This document shows, one piece after another, positions 25,225 through 35,413 of a stretch of DNA of 64,000 nucleotides. This DNA comes from Sporocytophaga myxococcoides DSM 11118 (GTDB lineage Bacteria > Bacteroidota > Bacteroidia > Cytophagales > Cytophagaceae). The translations under genes were made by a program, and so were the position numbers. How positions within the stretch are numbered: the first letter of the stretch is position 1; each line of letters begins with the position of its first letter. Location of the stretch: contig NZ_AUFX01000003.1 of assembly GCF_000426725.1 (NCBI RefSeq), positions 704,797 through 768,796 on the forward strand. The letters are read 5' to 3'. The notes beneath the pieces were generated by a model. The model did no database searches and was not told where the DNA came from. It saw nothing but the letters and a program-made list of their open reading frames with translations.

Positions 25225-28200
25225 TTACTTCAGAATCTGAACATATCCTGAATAAGGCTCTTTAAAGATCACACTATGAAGATCTATCACATAGAAGTAT
25301 GTTCCATCTGGAAGCACTTCTCCATTACGGTAGTTAGTTCCATCCCATTGTTTTAGGTTTCCTGTCCATTTCCAAACAAGAGTACCCCAACGGTTATACA
25401 CTTCGAAGGTAACATTCGGGAATCCGTTAATATTTTCAATTTCCCAGGTATCGTTATTACCGTCTTTGTTTGGTGTGAATGCATTCGGAATTTTAACAGG
25501 TCTTTCAACAAATACCTCAACTTCATCTGTTGAAGAACATGTATTCGTGGCATCAGCAACAGTTAACACATAAATAGTATTATCAGTCGCTGTAAATGTT
25601 GGATTTGGTATATCAGTGAAGTTTAGTCCAGTTGCAGGAGACCATGAATAAAGATCTCCACCGCTACCGTTCAATGTGACAACTGTATTTTCTAGAACAT
25701 AAATATCACTTCCTGCATTCGCTACCGGAGTAGGGATTACAGTTACAGTTACAGTATCAGAGAATCTCGGACATACACCGTTATCTTCTTGCAAGGTGTA
25801 CTTACCCGGCTGATTTACTATTAATGATAATGTTGTATTGCTTAAAGGAAGACCATCTTTAAACCACTTAAATGTTGTTCCTGTACCTATAACAGCAGTA
25901 TAAGTTGTATCATCACCTGAACAGAATGTGGCATCAGACTCAACTATATTAGGCTGAGGTACATCTAAAACTGCCATCTTCACTGTGTTTGATGTTCCAT
26001 ATGGAGTAGTTACACAGGTTAACGGAGATGTCATTTTAACATATATCTCATCTCCATTATTGAATGTTCCACTGTATGTAGCGGAGTTAAGAGGAAGAGA
26101 AAGCAGTGTTCCGTTCAGATACCATTCATAAACAGAAGGTAGTGTATTATAAGTTGGAGTAAATGTAGTTACAGTTCCCTTACATATAGGATCCTGAGCA
26201 ACTAATTTAATATCCGGAGTTATATTAGATAGCATCTGAGCCAATGCTATGTTTGAAAATACCTCTTGCTTACCCGGAGCAATACAAGTCTCTGAAGATT
26301 TTAACTTCACCTGTACCTTATCTCCGTCATTTAATGTTGCTGATGTAAACTGATCACTGTTTGTTCCTGCTGTTATACCATTAACCGTCCATTCATATAC
26401 TGGAGTAGTTCCTCCTGCTACAGGTGTTGCCTGGAAGGAAACAGTCGAGCCCAAACACACTTGTCCTGGAGGAACAATCGATACGGATGGATTAGAATTT
26501 GGAGTCACTGTTATAGTCACTTCATTACTATTTCTAGGTCCGCAACCTAATACATCGTTAACGACTCTTCTATAACTAGTGGTTATTGTCAAAACACCTG
26601 GATCAAAAACCGCATTAGTTGAATTACTAATTGGATTCCAAGTTGTTCCGTTAGTTGAATATTGCCAAGAATATTTGTATGCAACATCATCCTTTCCTCC
26701 TGTAGGAGTTACAAGCTCAGCAAAAGCTGCAGGATCGCCATTTTCACAAATGGTTTGATTGCTTCCTATCTGTCCACCAGTTAAAGGAGCTCTTGTGACA
26801 ATCTTAACAGGAGCTGTTTGTGCAGTATTGCAAAGAGGAGGACCGTTAGGATCCGTTACATCTTTTATGATCCATATGGTCCCAGCAGTCAGGGATCCCG
26901 GATATTTATAAACTACATCGCTTGGTACTAACTGAGCTGGTGCATTTGACCATGGTCCGGAAGCACTTGATGTTGATATTTTCCAGACAGAACTAGCCGC
27001 CGATGAAACATTAGATGGAAGTGTTTTCGTTTTTATAGTGTCCGCATAAGAACCACTACATATATCCTGATCAGAACCAATGCTACCCGCAAGAATTCCA
27101 GGCAAAATAGTTATTTTAACTGGGTTAGATAATACTGACTGACAGCCTGGAGAGTTTTCTAGCCGTGCAAAGTAGATGGTTGATGCCTGCGGAACCGGCG
27201 TAAAGCTACTTCCTGTTGCAGCAGGAGTTACATTAACAAATGAGCCGGCGGTACCTGTCAAAGAATATTGCCATTGATAATTATAGTTTCCATCACCACC
27301 AGTTGGAGGAGTTTTCTCAGTTAAAGCATTGATTGTATTTCCGCTGCATAAAGTCTGATCATCACCTATCGTTCCTGGCTTAACAGTTGGATTTACTGTG
27401 TAAGTAACCACATTACTCTCCGCTGTTGGTGAAGGACATAAGGTTGAAGATACAATTCTTTTCACCGTATATATCATTGCCGTAGTTCCTGTGTTTGCAG
27501 GAAATGCCGGCACTACATAACTTGCCCCTCCTGGGATAGCAGGAGAAGTTATGCTATTTGCAGTCACTTGCCAGCTATAATTATAATCTGCCGTTCCATT
27601 TGCACCTGTTGGTGAAACCTGGTTAGCAATATCAGCAGGATCTTCTCCACTACAAACTGTTCCACCTCCGACTATTGTTCCACCTTTTAGGTCAGGTAGC
27701 ACAGTAACTTTTACTACATTTGAAGTTGTTGATGCTGCTCCGCAGCTTCCTGTTACCACAAGTCTATATTGCATGGTGTCAGTCAAAGTACCTGGCGCAT
27801 ATCCTGCAGTAATTCCAATTGGTCCAGCCCATGTGCTGCCGGAAGCATCCGCAAGGGACTCCCATCTGTAGGAGTAGGAATCTCCAGATTTTAATCCTCC
27901 TGTCGGAGGTGAAGAAATTGCAATGTTTGCAGCAGAAGTATTATAGCAGATCGTCTGGTTCGCCGAAATCACAGCAGCAATCATATCTGGCACTAAAGAT
28001 ATTTTGATTGTATCTGAATATTGATCAGGACAAGCACCAGAACTTACCTTTCTTCTATAATAAACTTCTGCATTTACAGCCGCTGGAGGAGTATAAAGAG
28101 CAGTATTTGCACCAGAACCTCCCAAAGCAGGTGAGAAGGCTATATTATTAGACGATTCTTGCCATTCATAGGCATAAGTTCCTGATCCTCCTGTTGCAGG

Positions 28201-31200
28201 AGTATTTGTAAATGCAGCCGGAGTTGCACCTTTACAGATCGTCTGATCAGAAGAAATGGTTCCAGGAATTATACCTGGAGTTACTGTGTATTTAACAACA
28301 TTACTTTCTGCAGTTGTATTGCATTCCAGAGATTTAACCTCACGTTTATACTCATAAGTAACAGGTGAAGAAGTCGTATTTGTCAATGAATTGATCACAA
28401 ATCCTGAAGTGTTGGTACTTCCCGCATCAGCAGAATAGGCTCCTCCATTTACCGACACTAACCATCTATAGTTCCAGTCTGCAGGAGCATTAGCTCCACC
28501 AAAAGGTAACTTCAAGTTTGTTATATCAGCAGGATTTGCTCCGCTACAGATTGTTGCACCACCGGCTATTGATCCTGGTAAAAGATCCGGTCTTACAATG
28601 ATCGTTACTTCGTTGGATGTATCACCTTCTGCAGAACAGCTTCCTTTTACAATTAGTCTATATTTGGTTGTGTCAGTCAGATTTGCAGAAAATGCATATC
28701 CCGGAGTAGTAAAAGAATTTACCCAGCCCGTTACTGGATTTGCCTTATCCGGCAATGTTTGCCACTGATAAGTATAAGAATCTCCAGATTTCAATCCACC
28801 TTTGTGTGCTGTACTGGAAAGATCCGTTGGTTTTGTATTGTAACAAATAGTTTGTGTTAATGATACTGTACCTGCAATAACCGGTGACACCATTGCTATT
28901 TTAATTGTATCAGAGTAAACAGCCGAACATGTTGTTCCGCCAGAGGTAGAAGTTACCCTTCTGGTATAATAAATAGAGTCAGTCAGAACCGGAGGAACAT
29001 AAAGATTTGTAGTTGCGCCTGTTCCACCAGCCACATTTACAAAAGGACCAGCTGGAATTTTAGATGACAACCACTGATACGTATAAGTTCCTGAACCACC
29101 CGTTGGCAGTGTCTGAGTTAATGCAGCAGGTGCAGTTCCTTTACAAATTATCTGACTTGCACTGATTGTGCCTGGCTTTAAAACAGGCATTACTGTAATT
29201 GTTACAGGATTGCTGTTTACAGCAGGACAAACACCTGAACTATCCCTTCTTATATAAGTGTAAACTTTATCTAAAGCAGAAGTATTATTAAACACTGTAT
29301 CAGCAGGAGTTGCAAAGGTATAGTTTTGTCCGTTTCCTGTCGAACCTGTAATTTTCTTACCATTTACGAACCATTGATACTTACCTGCACCTGTGCCTCC
29401 TGCTGCTACAGGAGTAGTGAATGCAACAGGTTTAGTACCACTACAAATTATTTGGTTCGCAGTTGGTGTCACAGCTGTATTTGGCACATTGACAGTAAGA
29501 GTCAACGAATCCTGAAGGTAACATGACTTATTACTTGTAAGGCCATCTCCATCATCAACTTTAAAGAAATAGGTTGCGTTATCAGCAACAGTGATATTAT
29601 TCAAAGTTAATGTAACAGGAGAAGTTGTTACTGCTGTAGGCGCAGTTATAACAGTGATTGTGGTACCTACTTTTTTATACCATGAATATTTATATCCCTT
29701 TTGAGGAGGTGTTGCGGCATTTAGAGTATATTCTCCAGTAATGGTAAGATTACTTCCCGCACACATAATTGTATCATTATCAAATGCTTTATTTACTATC
29801 ACTGTTTTCGGAGGAGAACAAGGACAGTTTTCAGTTAAAGTAACTGGAGTACGAGGGCATGGTGCGGCTGGAATTTCAAATTTAACATCGAATACCATAC
29901 CTGATTTACTTTGCCCCCCGGTACCATATCCATCACTTCCGCCACTTCTGCTTACTGTTGTTCCATTGAAATCATCCCAAACAACCCCTTGATTACAATC
30001 ACTTCTACCTACACTTATATTTCCGTTTCCGGAAATGACATTATTATTCTGAACTATAAAAAAGTCCCCAACAGGCAAAGTAGTTGTTGATCCAGTAAGC
30101 ACCAATGTTTCGATTTTTACCTGAGCTTCTGCCCCTTTGGTTCTGGTCCAGTTAGTTGTAAAAGTACCATAAACTTTAGTAAGGTCTGCGTCTTTACCTC
30201 CACCGTTAGTGGCAGGTTTTGACCCCACGATACTGTAGCTGATAGTTGCTGACTTTACATCACCTGTATTATACAATTCAGACTTAAGATTAATGCTTAA
30301 TGAGGTAATTTTTATAGGAGTAGTATTGGTAAACTGGGATTGATATGGATATTTTGAACCTGGATTCAAGTTTTCCCAGGCATCATCAAACTGAGCATCG
30401 CATGATTGTGCTTTTTTAAACACAGTACCCATCCCTTTCGCAGACTTGGTATAGTATACAGTTTTATTCCCTGAAGCATCCGCCGCAATACCGGTAAGAT
30501 CTATTGTATCTTTCAGGCTTCCTTCAGTAGTTCCAAGAAGTTTGCTTGGGTTTACAGATTTATCATACCAACTGTAAATAACACCTGGGGACTCCGAAGA
30601 ATGAAGATTTAAACTCACATATCCTGAATTTCCACAATAGGTATGCTCATTAATAGTTGCTTTATTAACACAAGGATCGCAAACAGGCGTGACCACTGTA
30701 GCAGTTTTTACAAATCCTACTGCTGGTGCCAAAACAAATCCGTCTAAAACGAAATCGTTACCTGGACCGCTTGTACCTTTAAGATCTCTCACTTCCAGCG
30801 TATGGGTTCCACCAGTTGTTGCGGTCCAATTGGCTGTCATTTTGATCCAATTTTGATTTGCACCTGTATTTCCAACAGCTACAAGACTACCATCTATGAA
30901 AATTCCAATTTTTGCTGGAGTTCCGGAATTTACAGTATCTGGAGTTGTTTTCGCAAATTCTGTATGCTGATTTGCGACATAACCAGAAAATGCAAACTTA
31001 TCACCTATAGCACCTGTAAAAGTCCAACCGACAACCTTTCTTCCAACTGGACCTTTGGCATCCACTACATAACGTAACGACCCTGCAGGTTCTCCAGGAG
31101 CCTGAGGTAAATTACTCCAAAATGAATTCCCGGATGAAGTATTTGCTGTAACATTGTATTTACTGTCTCCATAAGTCGCAATTGGATCATAATAAGGTGA

Positions 31201-33474
31201 ACCACTCAAAAATCCAGTAGGTCCCTGATTAAAGTCTCCATTAGCCAATACGTTACCCACTGCCATATACCCAACTGCTGTGTAAGATACTGCAGCAGGA
31301 GTTTTTACACGATACGGATTGTTTGTGCTTACTGAAACACCCGGAGCTGAGGTTAATTCCCAGTGATCAAATATTAATCCTCCTGCAACAGTAGCAGTCA
31401 AATCGGTAAGTGAATCCTGAATACATGGACTTGCTGTTGCTATTATACTGGAACAGTCAGTTATCGGACCAACTACTATTTCGTCTTCCTGGCTCTCCTG
31501 TCCACCGAAAGAAATATTATCGATACCATAGTCATACCCTCTTGGCTGAGATACGGTCGGAGAAACTTGTCTGATTTCAAGCGTTGCAGAATTTACAGTG
31601 GCTCCTGCAGTCCACGGAAATGTAAATGTCTTCCATTTGCCGACAGCAGCTATGCCGCCATTTGCAGCAAAATTAGTGCTTGCCTGCCCTACTTTTACTC
31701 CATTTACTAAAACATCCAATAACACATCTCTGAAAGGGGCTACAGCAGGAGCATTGCCATAACCTGATGCCATATTATCTGAAACTATATAAGTTACAGA
31801 AGTAAGGTCAAGTGAAAAATTATAAGTTTTACCTGCTTGAACTGTTACTTTTTGTCCCCATACAAGAGATTGTTTGGTTCCATCAGCGCCCCCATTTACA
31901 ACCAGGAAATTACCAGGATTACCTGTAGCATATGTATAAAGCCCTCCTGCGTTCCAATCGGCCTGAGTTCCCCAAAAGCCTGCACTGTTTGCTACACCAA
32001 TTGCACCATCAACATTTCTTGGGTCACCGGCATTATTAAACTGAGTAGTAATTCCTGATGTTCCTGCGGAAAAGTCTCCGTTTACTACAACATTACCTGA
32101 GACTACATCGCCTGTCAGAGTAATTTTGGTCATCCCTAATTTGGTAGCTGTAAAAGTTGTAGTAGGACCAGTTGCATTACTTAACGTTCCTCCACCTGTC
32201 GACCAAGCCAGATTAGCAGAACCAGTACCTGATAAATCCCATTTGTCACCTATACATAATGGGGAAGTTGTAGGCGCCTTAACAATTGAAGCAAAAATTT
32301 TCTTATCGCTAATAAGGACGAAAAAGTCAGAATAACAACTTGGATTATCTCTGTCAGTAACAGAAGTTCCTGCAGAAATTTCTCTTACCTCCCAGGTTCC
32401 TGTTTTATTTGAAGAATAAGAAATTTTCCCAGTACCACTCGCTGCTGGCACTGCCACTCCATCCAAATACCAAGCAAAGTAATTCGAGGCACTGGCATAA
32501 CTACCAACAGTTAATGTTACATTATCAGGTCCATTATTAACAATAGATGTTTTATCAGGACTTAATGTAAGAATATTGATGCTAGATGGAACAACGCAGC
32601 ATACTCCTGCTGTAGTTTCTTTAAAAGATTCGGCTACATGTTGCGGAGGACAAATAGCTGTAAAATTCCAATCATATATTGCAGAATAACCAGGTGCTGA
32701 ATTAGATGCACTTACATTGGAGATTGGTCCAATATTGGAAGCTGGCACCTGAGATGGAGCATATAACAAGTTGTTAACAGCAATAGCCGAGCCTCCACCT
32801 GTTGGATTCGTATTAATAACAAGTTTTGTTGCCCCGGTCGTTGTCAATGTATAATTTACAGGTACATCTATATAATAGCCATTGGTTACCCCGGGAATTG
32901 GGGTACCTGAAACGCTGGAAAATGTATAAACAGAAGAACCCGGACCTGTTGTAGATCCGAAACTCACTTGAATTTTATATAATTGACCAGGATTATTTAA
33001 GACGACAGGAACTCTCACAGAGTTAAACCTTACTGGCATACTATTACTAAAGTTCATTTCGAAAGTCCCCCCTGATGGCCCAGCCACATAAGCAGGAGTT
33101 GCAGCAGGAGTTGGAACAGCCTTGTAATCAACTTTCTTTATATATGTAAATCTAACTGAAGTATTAGGAGCTATTCCAGCTGTTGTTACCCTAAATGGGG
33201 AATAAAAGGTACTAGATGTAGTAGAATCATAAAAAACAGTTCCCGTCTTTATCAATCTACCTTCAGCATCTATATCTGCTGCTGTATAGGTCGGTGTGTA
33301 ACTATACCAAAGATATCTGGCGTTTGGAGTAGGATTATTAAATGTCCATTTAGCAAAGGAATTCTCGCACCAATTGGATGTGGTAATTGATTCCGGACCA
33401 CATTGAGCCCAAACTTTATTACTCCAGACACTCAATAGTAATAAAACAAAAAGAAAATTACGTTTACCAGCCAT
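25225..33474 (-). CDS. Giant T9SS-exported surface protein with Ig-like repeats and CHU_C sorting domain
   Basis: A 2,749-residue secreted protein. The signal peptide is residues 1-24 (NFLFVLLLLSVWSNKVWAQ). Two galactose-binding-like modules start near residues 465 (VVNGDFSAGTSGITTQFNN) and 745 (VLANGDFNQGPTGFLSG). Ten Ig-like units of about 95-100 residues follow (about 1340-2230), each opening G-x-I-x-x-x-Q-x-I-C-x-G and containing Y-x-Y-x-W. Further Ig/PKD-like domains lie at about 2235-2655. The last 90 residues are a CHU_C/type B sorting domain (KIPNAFTPNKDGNNDTWEIE...FEVYNRWGTLVWKW...LPDGTYFYVIDL). It is probably an SprB-like adhesin for gliding or attachment. Cysteine pairs recur once per unit. 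The start is the ATG before the signal peptide. Confidence 0.95.
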   Translation of the reverse strand: MAGKRNFLFVLLLLSVWSNKVWAQCGPESITTSNWCENSFAKWTFNNPTPNARYLWYSYTPTYTAADIDAEGRLIKTGTVFYDSTTSSTFYSPFRVTTAGIAPNTSVRFTYIKKVDYKAVPTPAATPAYVAGPSGGTFEMNFSNSMPVRFNSVRVPVVLNNPGQLYKIQVSFGSTTGPGSSVYTFSSVSGTPIPGVTNGYYIDVPVNYTLTTTGATKLVINTNPTGGGSAIAVNNLLYAPSQVPASNIGPISNVSASNSAPGYSAIYDWNFTAICPPQHVAESFKETTAGVCCVVPSSINILTLSPDKTSIVNNGPDNVTLTVGSYASASNYFAWYLDGVAVPAASGTGKISYSSNKTGTWEVREISAGTSVTDRDNPSCYSDFFVLISDKKIFASIVKAPTTSPLCIGDKWDLSGTGSANLAWSTGGGTLSNATGPTTTFTATKLGMTKITLTGDVVSGNVVVNGDFSAGTSGITTQFNNAGDPRNVDGAIGVANSAGFWGTQADWNAGGLYTYATGNPGNFLVVNGGADGTKQSLVWGQKVTVQAGKTYNFSLDLTSVTYIVSDNMASGYGNAPAVAPFRDVLLDVLVNGVKVGQASTNFAANGGIAAVGKWKTFTFPWTAGATVNSATLEIRQVSPTVSQPRGYDYGIDNISFGGQESQEDEIVVGPITDCSSIIATASPCIQDSLTDLTATVAGGLIFDHWELTSAPGVSVSTNNPYRVKTPAAVSYTAVGYMAVGNVLANGDFNQGPTGFLSGSPYYDPIATYGDSKYNVTANTSSGNSFWSNLPQAPGEPAGSLRYVVDAKGPVGRKVVGWTFTGAIGDKFAFSGYVANQHTEFAKTTPDTVNSGTPAKIGIFIDGSLVAVGNTGANQNWIKMTANWTATTGGTHTLEVRDLKGTSGPGNDFVLDGFVLAPAVGFVKTATVVTPVCDPCVNKATINEHTYCGNSGYVSLNLHSSESPGVIYSWYDKSVNPSKLLGTTEGSLKDTIDLTGIAADASGNKTVYYTKSAKGMGTVFKKAQSCDAQFDDAWENLNPGSKYPYQSQFTNTTPIKITSLSINLKSELYNTGDVKSATISYSIVGSKPATNGGGKDADLTKVYGTFTTNWTRTKGAEAQVKIETLVLTGSTTTLPVGDFFIVQNNNVISGNGNISVGRSDCNQGVVWDDFNGTTVSRSGGSDGYGTGGQSKSGMVFDVKFEIPAAPCPRTPVTLTENCPCSPPKTVIVNKAFDNDTIMCAGSNLTITGEYTLNAATPPQKGYKYSWYKKVGTTITVITAPTAVTTSPVTLTLNNITVADNATYFFKVDDGDGLTSNKSCYLQDSLTLTVNVPNTAVTPTANQIICSGTKPVAFTTPVAAGGTGAGKYQWFVNGKKITGSTGNGQNYTFATPADTVFNNTSALDKVYTYIRRDSSGVCPAVNSNPVTITVMPVLKPGTISASQIICKGTAPAALTQTLPTGGSGTYTYQWLSSKIPAGPFVNVAGGTGATTNLYVPPVLTDSIYYTRRVTSTSGGTTCSAVYSDTIKIAMVSPVIAGTVSLTQTICYNTKPTDLSSTAHKGGLKSGDSYTYQWQTLPDKANPVTGWVNSFTTPGYAFSANLTDTTKYRLIVKGSCSAEGDTSNEVTIIVRPDLLPGSIAGGATICSGANPADITNLKLPFGGANAPADWNYRWLVSVNGGAYSADAGSTNTSGFVINSLTNTTSSPVTYEYKREVKSLECNTTAESNVVKYTVTPGIIPGTISSDQTICKGATPAAFTNTPATGGSGTYAYEWQESSNNIAFSPALGGSGANTALYTPPAAVNAEVYYRRKVSSGACPDQYSDTIKISLVPDMIAAVISANQTICYNTSAANIAISSPPTGGLKSGDSYSYRWESLADASGSTWAGPIGITAGYAPGTLTDTMQYRLVVTGSCGAASTTSNVVKVTVLPDLKGGTIVGGGTVCSGEDPADIANQVSPTGANGTADYNYSWQVTANSITSPAIPGGASYVVPAFPANTGTTAMIYTVKRIVSSTLCPSPTAESNVVTYTVNPTVKPGTIGDDQTLCSGNTINALTEKTPPTGGDGNYNYQWQYSLTGTAGSFVNVTPAATGSSFTPVPQASTIYFARLENSPGCQSVLSNPVKITILPGILAGSIGSDQDICSGSYADTIKTKTLPSNVSSAASSVWKISTSSASGPWSNAPAQLVPSDVVYKYPGSLTAGTIWIIKDVTDPNGPPLCNTAQTAPVKIVTRAPLTGGQIGSNQTICENGDPAAFAELVTPTGGKDDVAYKYSWQYSTNGTTWNPISNSTNAVFDPGVLTITTSYRRVVNDVLGCGPRNSNEVTITVTPNSNPSVSIVPPGQVCLGSTVSFQATPVAGGTTPVYEWTVNGITAGTNSDQFTSATLNDGDKVQVKLKSSETCIAPGKQEVFSNIALAQMLSNITPDIKLVAQDPICKGTVTTFTPTYNTLPSVYEWYLNGTLLSLPLNSATYSGTFNNGDEIYVKMTSPLTCVTTPYGTSNTVKMAVLDVPQPNIVESDATFCSGDDTTYTAVIGTGTTFKWFKDGLPLSNTTLSLIVNQPGKYTLQEDNGVCPRFSDTVTVTVIPTPVANAGSDIYVLENTVVTLNGSGGDLYSWSPATGLNFTDIPNPTFTATDNTIYVLTVADATNTCSSTDEVEVFVERPVKIPNAFTPNKDGNNDTWEIENINGFPNVTFEVYNRWGTLVWKWTGNLKQWDGTNYRNGEVLPDGTYFYVIDLHSVIFKEPYSGYVQILK

Positions 33475-34140
33475 ATCTCTGTTTTTCTTTTTTTAATGAT
33501 AGTGCACAAAAGAATTGTACAACTTTTATTTCGATTTATTTATTTTGAAAAGTAACTTACTCAATTACTTTTTTATGTCATTGATATTCAGCTCTGATAA
33601 GAGCTTGAGGCAATTTTAGGAAATAAAGAACTACTATAGCGGGCTTACTATGATTGTACGCACTAAGGAAAGGCTTGTTCCTTAACAAGCATCCAATTCC
33701 TTACATTATATCTAAATTAAGTCCTCTTTAATTTTTTGTAGATACTCACAACCATGAGAAAAGTAACCAGTGAAGTAAAAAAAATTGCTACAAAATCCTT
33801 AACTAAAAACATATACCATTATAAATTATTGATAATAAAAAGAATACATTTAAGTTAAATTCAGAATCATTATGGAAGCTATTCCTTATTCAGGTGTATC
33901 AAAGAGATAAAGTCTGAAACACCTGTCCCAACTGAGATAGTTAATGCTCAAATATCTTGATGGCCAGTGTATATTCTCCTGCTGCAAAACCCTCATCGCT
34001 ATATTTTGTTCAAAATCAGGCGGAATACTTTAATTAAAAAATTATTGGTAAAATGAATTAAACGAGGAAAAAATTTTAATTGATTTAAATTTCACTTAGC
34101 TTTAGTACTATACCCTTTTTAACCTATCTCTACATCTCCC
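33475..34140. other. AT-rich gene-free region upstream of the giant gene
   Basis: About 670 bases with no ORF of credible composition, probably carrying the promoter of the giant surface-protein gene. I see no RNA gene or repeat in it. Confidence 0.45.
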
Positions 34141-34166
34141 GAAAATATTGTGAAGTAGCCAGTTCA

Positions 34167-34221
34167 CGTATAGTTCTCGTATACCCCACGTATAGTTTCC
34201 GTATAGTTTCCGTATAGTTGC
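34167..34221. repeat. 11-bp tandem repeat, five units
   Basis: CGTATAGTTTC-like units begin at 34167, 34178, 34189, 34200 and 34211, exactly 11 bases apart. A related but looser series (TTAGCCATGCA, TCAGCCATACA, TTAGCTATATC) follows at about 34223-34256, also at 11-base spacing. No coding sequence overlaps. Confidence 0.8.
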
Positions 34222-34347
34222 GTTAGCCATGCATCAGCCATACATTAGCTATATCTGACATTACTTTGTCTCTTACTGAAAAACTATACATTGTTAATAC
34301 TTATTACTAATATAACTATACAAAGATGAAATAACCCTCCTTCGTAT

Positions 34348-34395
34348 CCTTTTGGAGGTATCTTATTAAAGACCTTTTGGAGGTATCTTATTAAA
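34348..34395. repeat. Direct repeat, 23 bases twice at 25-base period
   Basis: CCTTTTGGAGGTATCTTATT plus AAA occurs at 34348-34370 and again at 34373-34395, identical, separated by GA. Confidence 0.9.
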
Positions 34396-34445
34396 TATTA
34401 GAAATAAAGCTAAATCTGCTGCAGACTTTCGATTGGTATTTATAT

Positions 34446-34490
34446 AAAAATTAAATAGGCTGCTCTGTACGAGCAGCCTATTTAATTTTT
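34446..34490. terminator. Orphan 20-bp-stem hairpin, terminator-like on both strands
   Basis: Bases 34446-34465 and 34471-34490 are perfect reverse complements (AAAAATTAAATAGGCTGCTC on the left) around the loop TGTAC. A and T runs lie inside the stem, so it can terminate either way. No gene ends near it: the closest CDS are about 430 bases to the right (start) and 970 to the left (start). It implies an unrecognised transcript. Confidence 0.75.
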
Positions 34491-34698
34491 ATTCAACTTA
34501 ACCTTTTAAAAAATGGACTATGTCAAAAATAACTGGTTGAAAGACATTACAAAGGTATTCTAGCAAGCAACCATTATCAATACCGTAAAATGGTATATTT
34601 ATTCAAAACTATATGTTACTTTATCTCAAGAAAATTCAATTAATAAATTGATTATTAGAATGTTTTAAATTTCAACAGAGGGGAACGTCTAAAAAAAT

Positions 34699-34729
34699 AA
34701 AAAGGCTTCTGAAAAATCAGAAGCCTTTT
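34699..34729 (-). terminator. Terminator of the tRNA-Met gene
   Basis: AAAAGGCTTCTGA and TCAGAAGCCTTTT form a 13-bp stem directly downstream of the tRNA on the minus strand. Confidence 0.88.
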
Positions 34730-34731
34730 AG

Positions 34732-34805
34732 TAGCGAGGGGGGGAGTTGAACCCCCGACCTTTGGGTTATGAATCCAACGCTCTAACCACCTGAGCTACC
34801 TCGCC
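34732..34805 (-). tRNA. tRNA-Met (CAU anticodon)
   Basis: On the minus strand the 74 bases fold as a full cloverleaf. The acceptor GGCGAGG pairs with CCTCGCT (one G-U at the base), the D arm is GCTCAGGTGGTTAGAGC, and the anticodon stem-loop is TTGGA-TTCATAA-CCCAA with CAU. The T arm is GGGGG-TTCAACT-CCCCC, and the discriminator is A. CCA is not encoded. CAU could also mark an elongator Met or a lysidine-modified Ile tRNA; the T-arm and D-arm layout does not look like an initiator. Confidence 0.93.
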
Positions 34806-34822
34806 GTTTCAAAATCGGAGTG

Positions 34823-34830
34823 CAAATGTA
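34823..34830 (-). promoter_or_regulatory. Predicted -7 box of the tRNA-Met gene
   Basis: On the minus strand the bases read TACATTTG, matching TAnnTTTG, 18 bases upstream of the tRNA 5' end. A TTG lies about 21 bases further upstream as a possible -33 element. Confidence 0.55.
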
Positions 34831-34920
34831 ACAAACTCATTTGTGAAAAAGCAAGTTTTTACCAAATCTTTTTTATCTTGCTTCAGAATATGGGCAATAT
34901 CCCTTGAGAATCTTTTTATT

Positions 34921-35316
34921 ATGGAAAATAAATTCAAATACACTGCGGAGTTTGAAATCAATGCCTCCTCAAAAATGATCTTTCCTTATCTAAGCACTGC
35001 CTTAGGCCTAAAGACCTGGTTTGCTGATAAGGTGATTGCAGAAGATGAAAAACTTTATGATTTTTTCTGGGATGGCAGATTGCAGAAAGCTCGGAAAGTT
35101 GCCCAGAAAACAAACCAATATGTAAAATTTGAATTTGCTCCTGAGGAAACAGAAACTATAAAAAATAATTCTTATCTGGAATTTTCCCTTCAGGAAAATG
35201 AAATCACACAAACTTCTTTTCTGAAAGTCGTAGACTATTCTGATAATGATAGCAATGATCTTCAGGAAATGTGGAAAGGACTCATTGAAAACCTTAAAGA
35301 AAAGGTTGGAGCATAA
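34921..35316 (+). CDS. START-like/SRPBCC-fold protein
   Basis: A 131-residue protein from the ATG at 34921. An open frame extends 26 codons further up, but that part overlaps the tRNA promoter region and reads as non-protein, so I use the inner ATG. The beta-strand start KYTAEFEINASSKMIFPYLS and LGLKTWFADKV (about 28-38) are typical of the small START-like proteins (AHSA1/SRPBCC fold) found throughout Bacteroidota. The C-terminal amphipathic helix is ALQ-free but complete (DLQEMWKGLIENLKEKVGA). Ligand unknown. A terminator follows. Confidence 0.85.
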   Translation: MENKFKYTAEFEINASSKMIFPYLSTALGLKTWFADKVIAEDEKLYDFFWDGRLQKARKVAQKTNQYVKFEFAPEETETIKNNSYLEFSLQENEITQTSFLKVVDYSDNDSNDLQEMWKGLIENLKEKVGA

Positions 35317-35323
35317 AAATAAA

Positions 35324-35364
35324 AAGCAGTAAAGAGAATCCTTAATACCTTCTCTTTACTGCTT
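35324..35364 (+). terminator. Terminator of the START-like gene
   Basis: AAGCAGTAAAGAGAA (35324-35338) pairs perfectly with TTCTCTTTACTGCTT (35350-35364). Confidence 0.85.
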
Positions 35365-35413
35365 CTAACAACATAGAAGTTTCTTTGATCTTTTTACTTT
35401 AAGCTTTACGAGA

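Noticed and set aside
34167..34221. CRISPR or iteron origin
   Set aside because: 11-bp units too short for CRISPR; no replication protein or DnaA boxes nearby.
34843..34920. Extended N-terminus of the START-like protein
   Set aside because: The 26 extra codons lie in the tRNA upstream region, read like non-coding DNA and are not needed for the fold.
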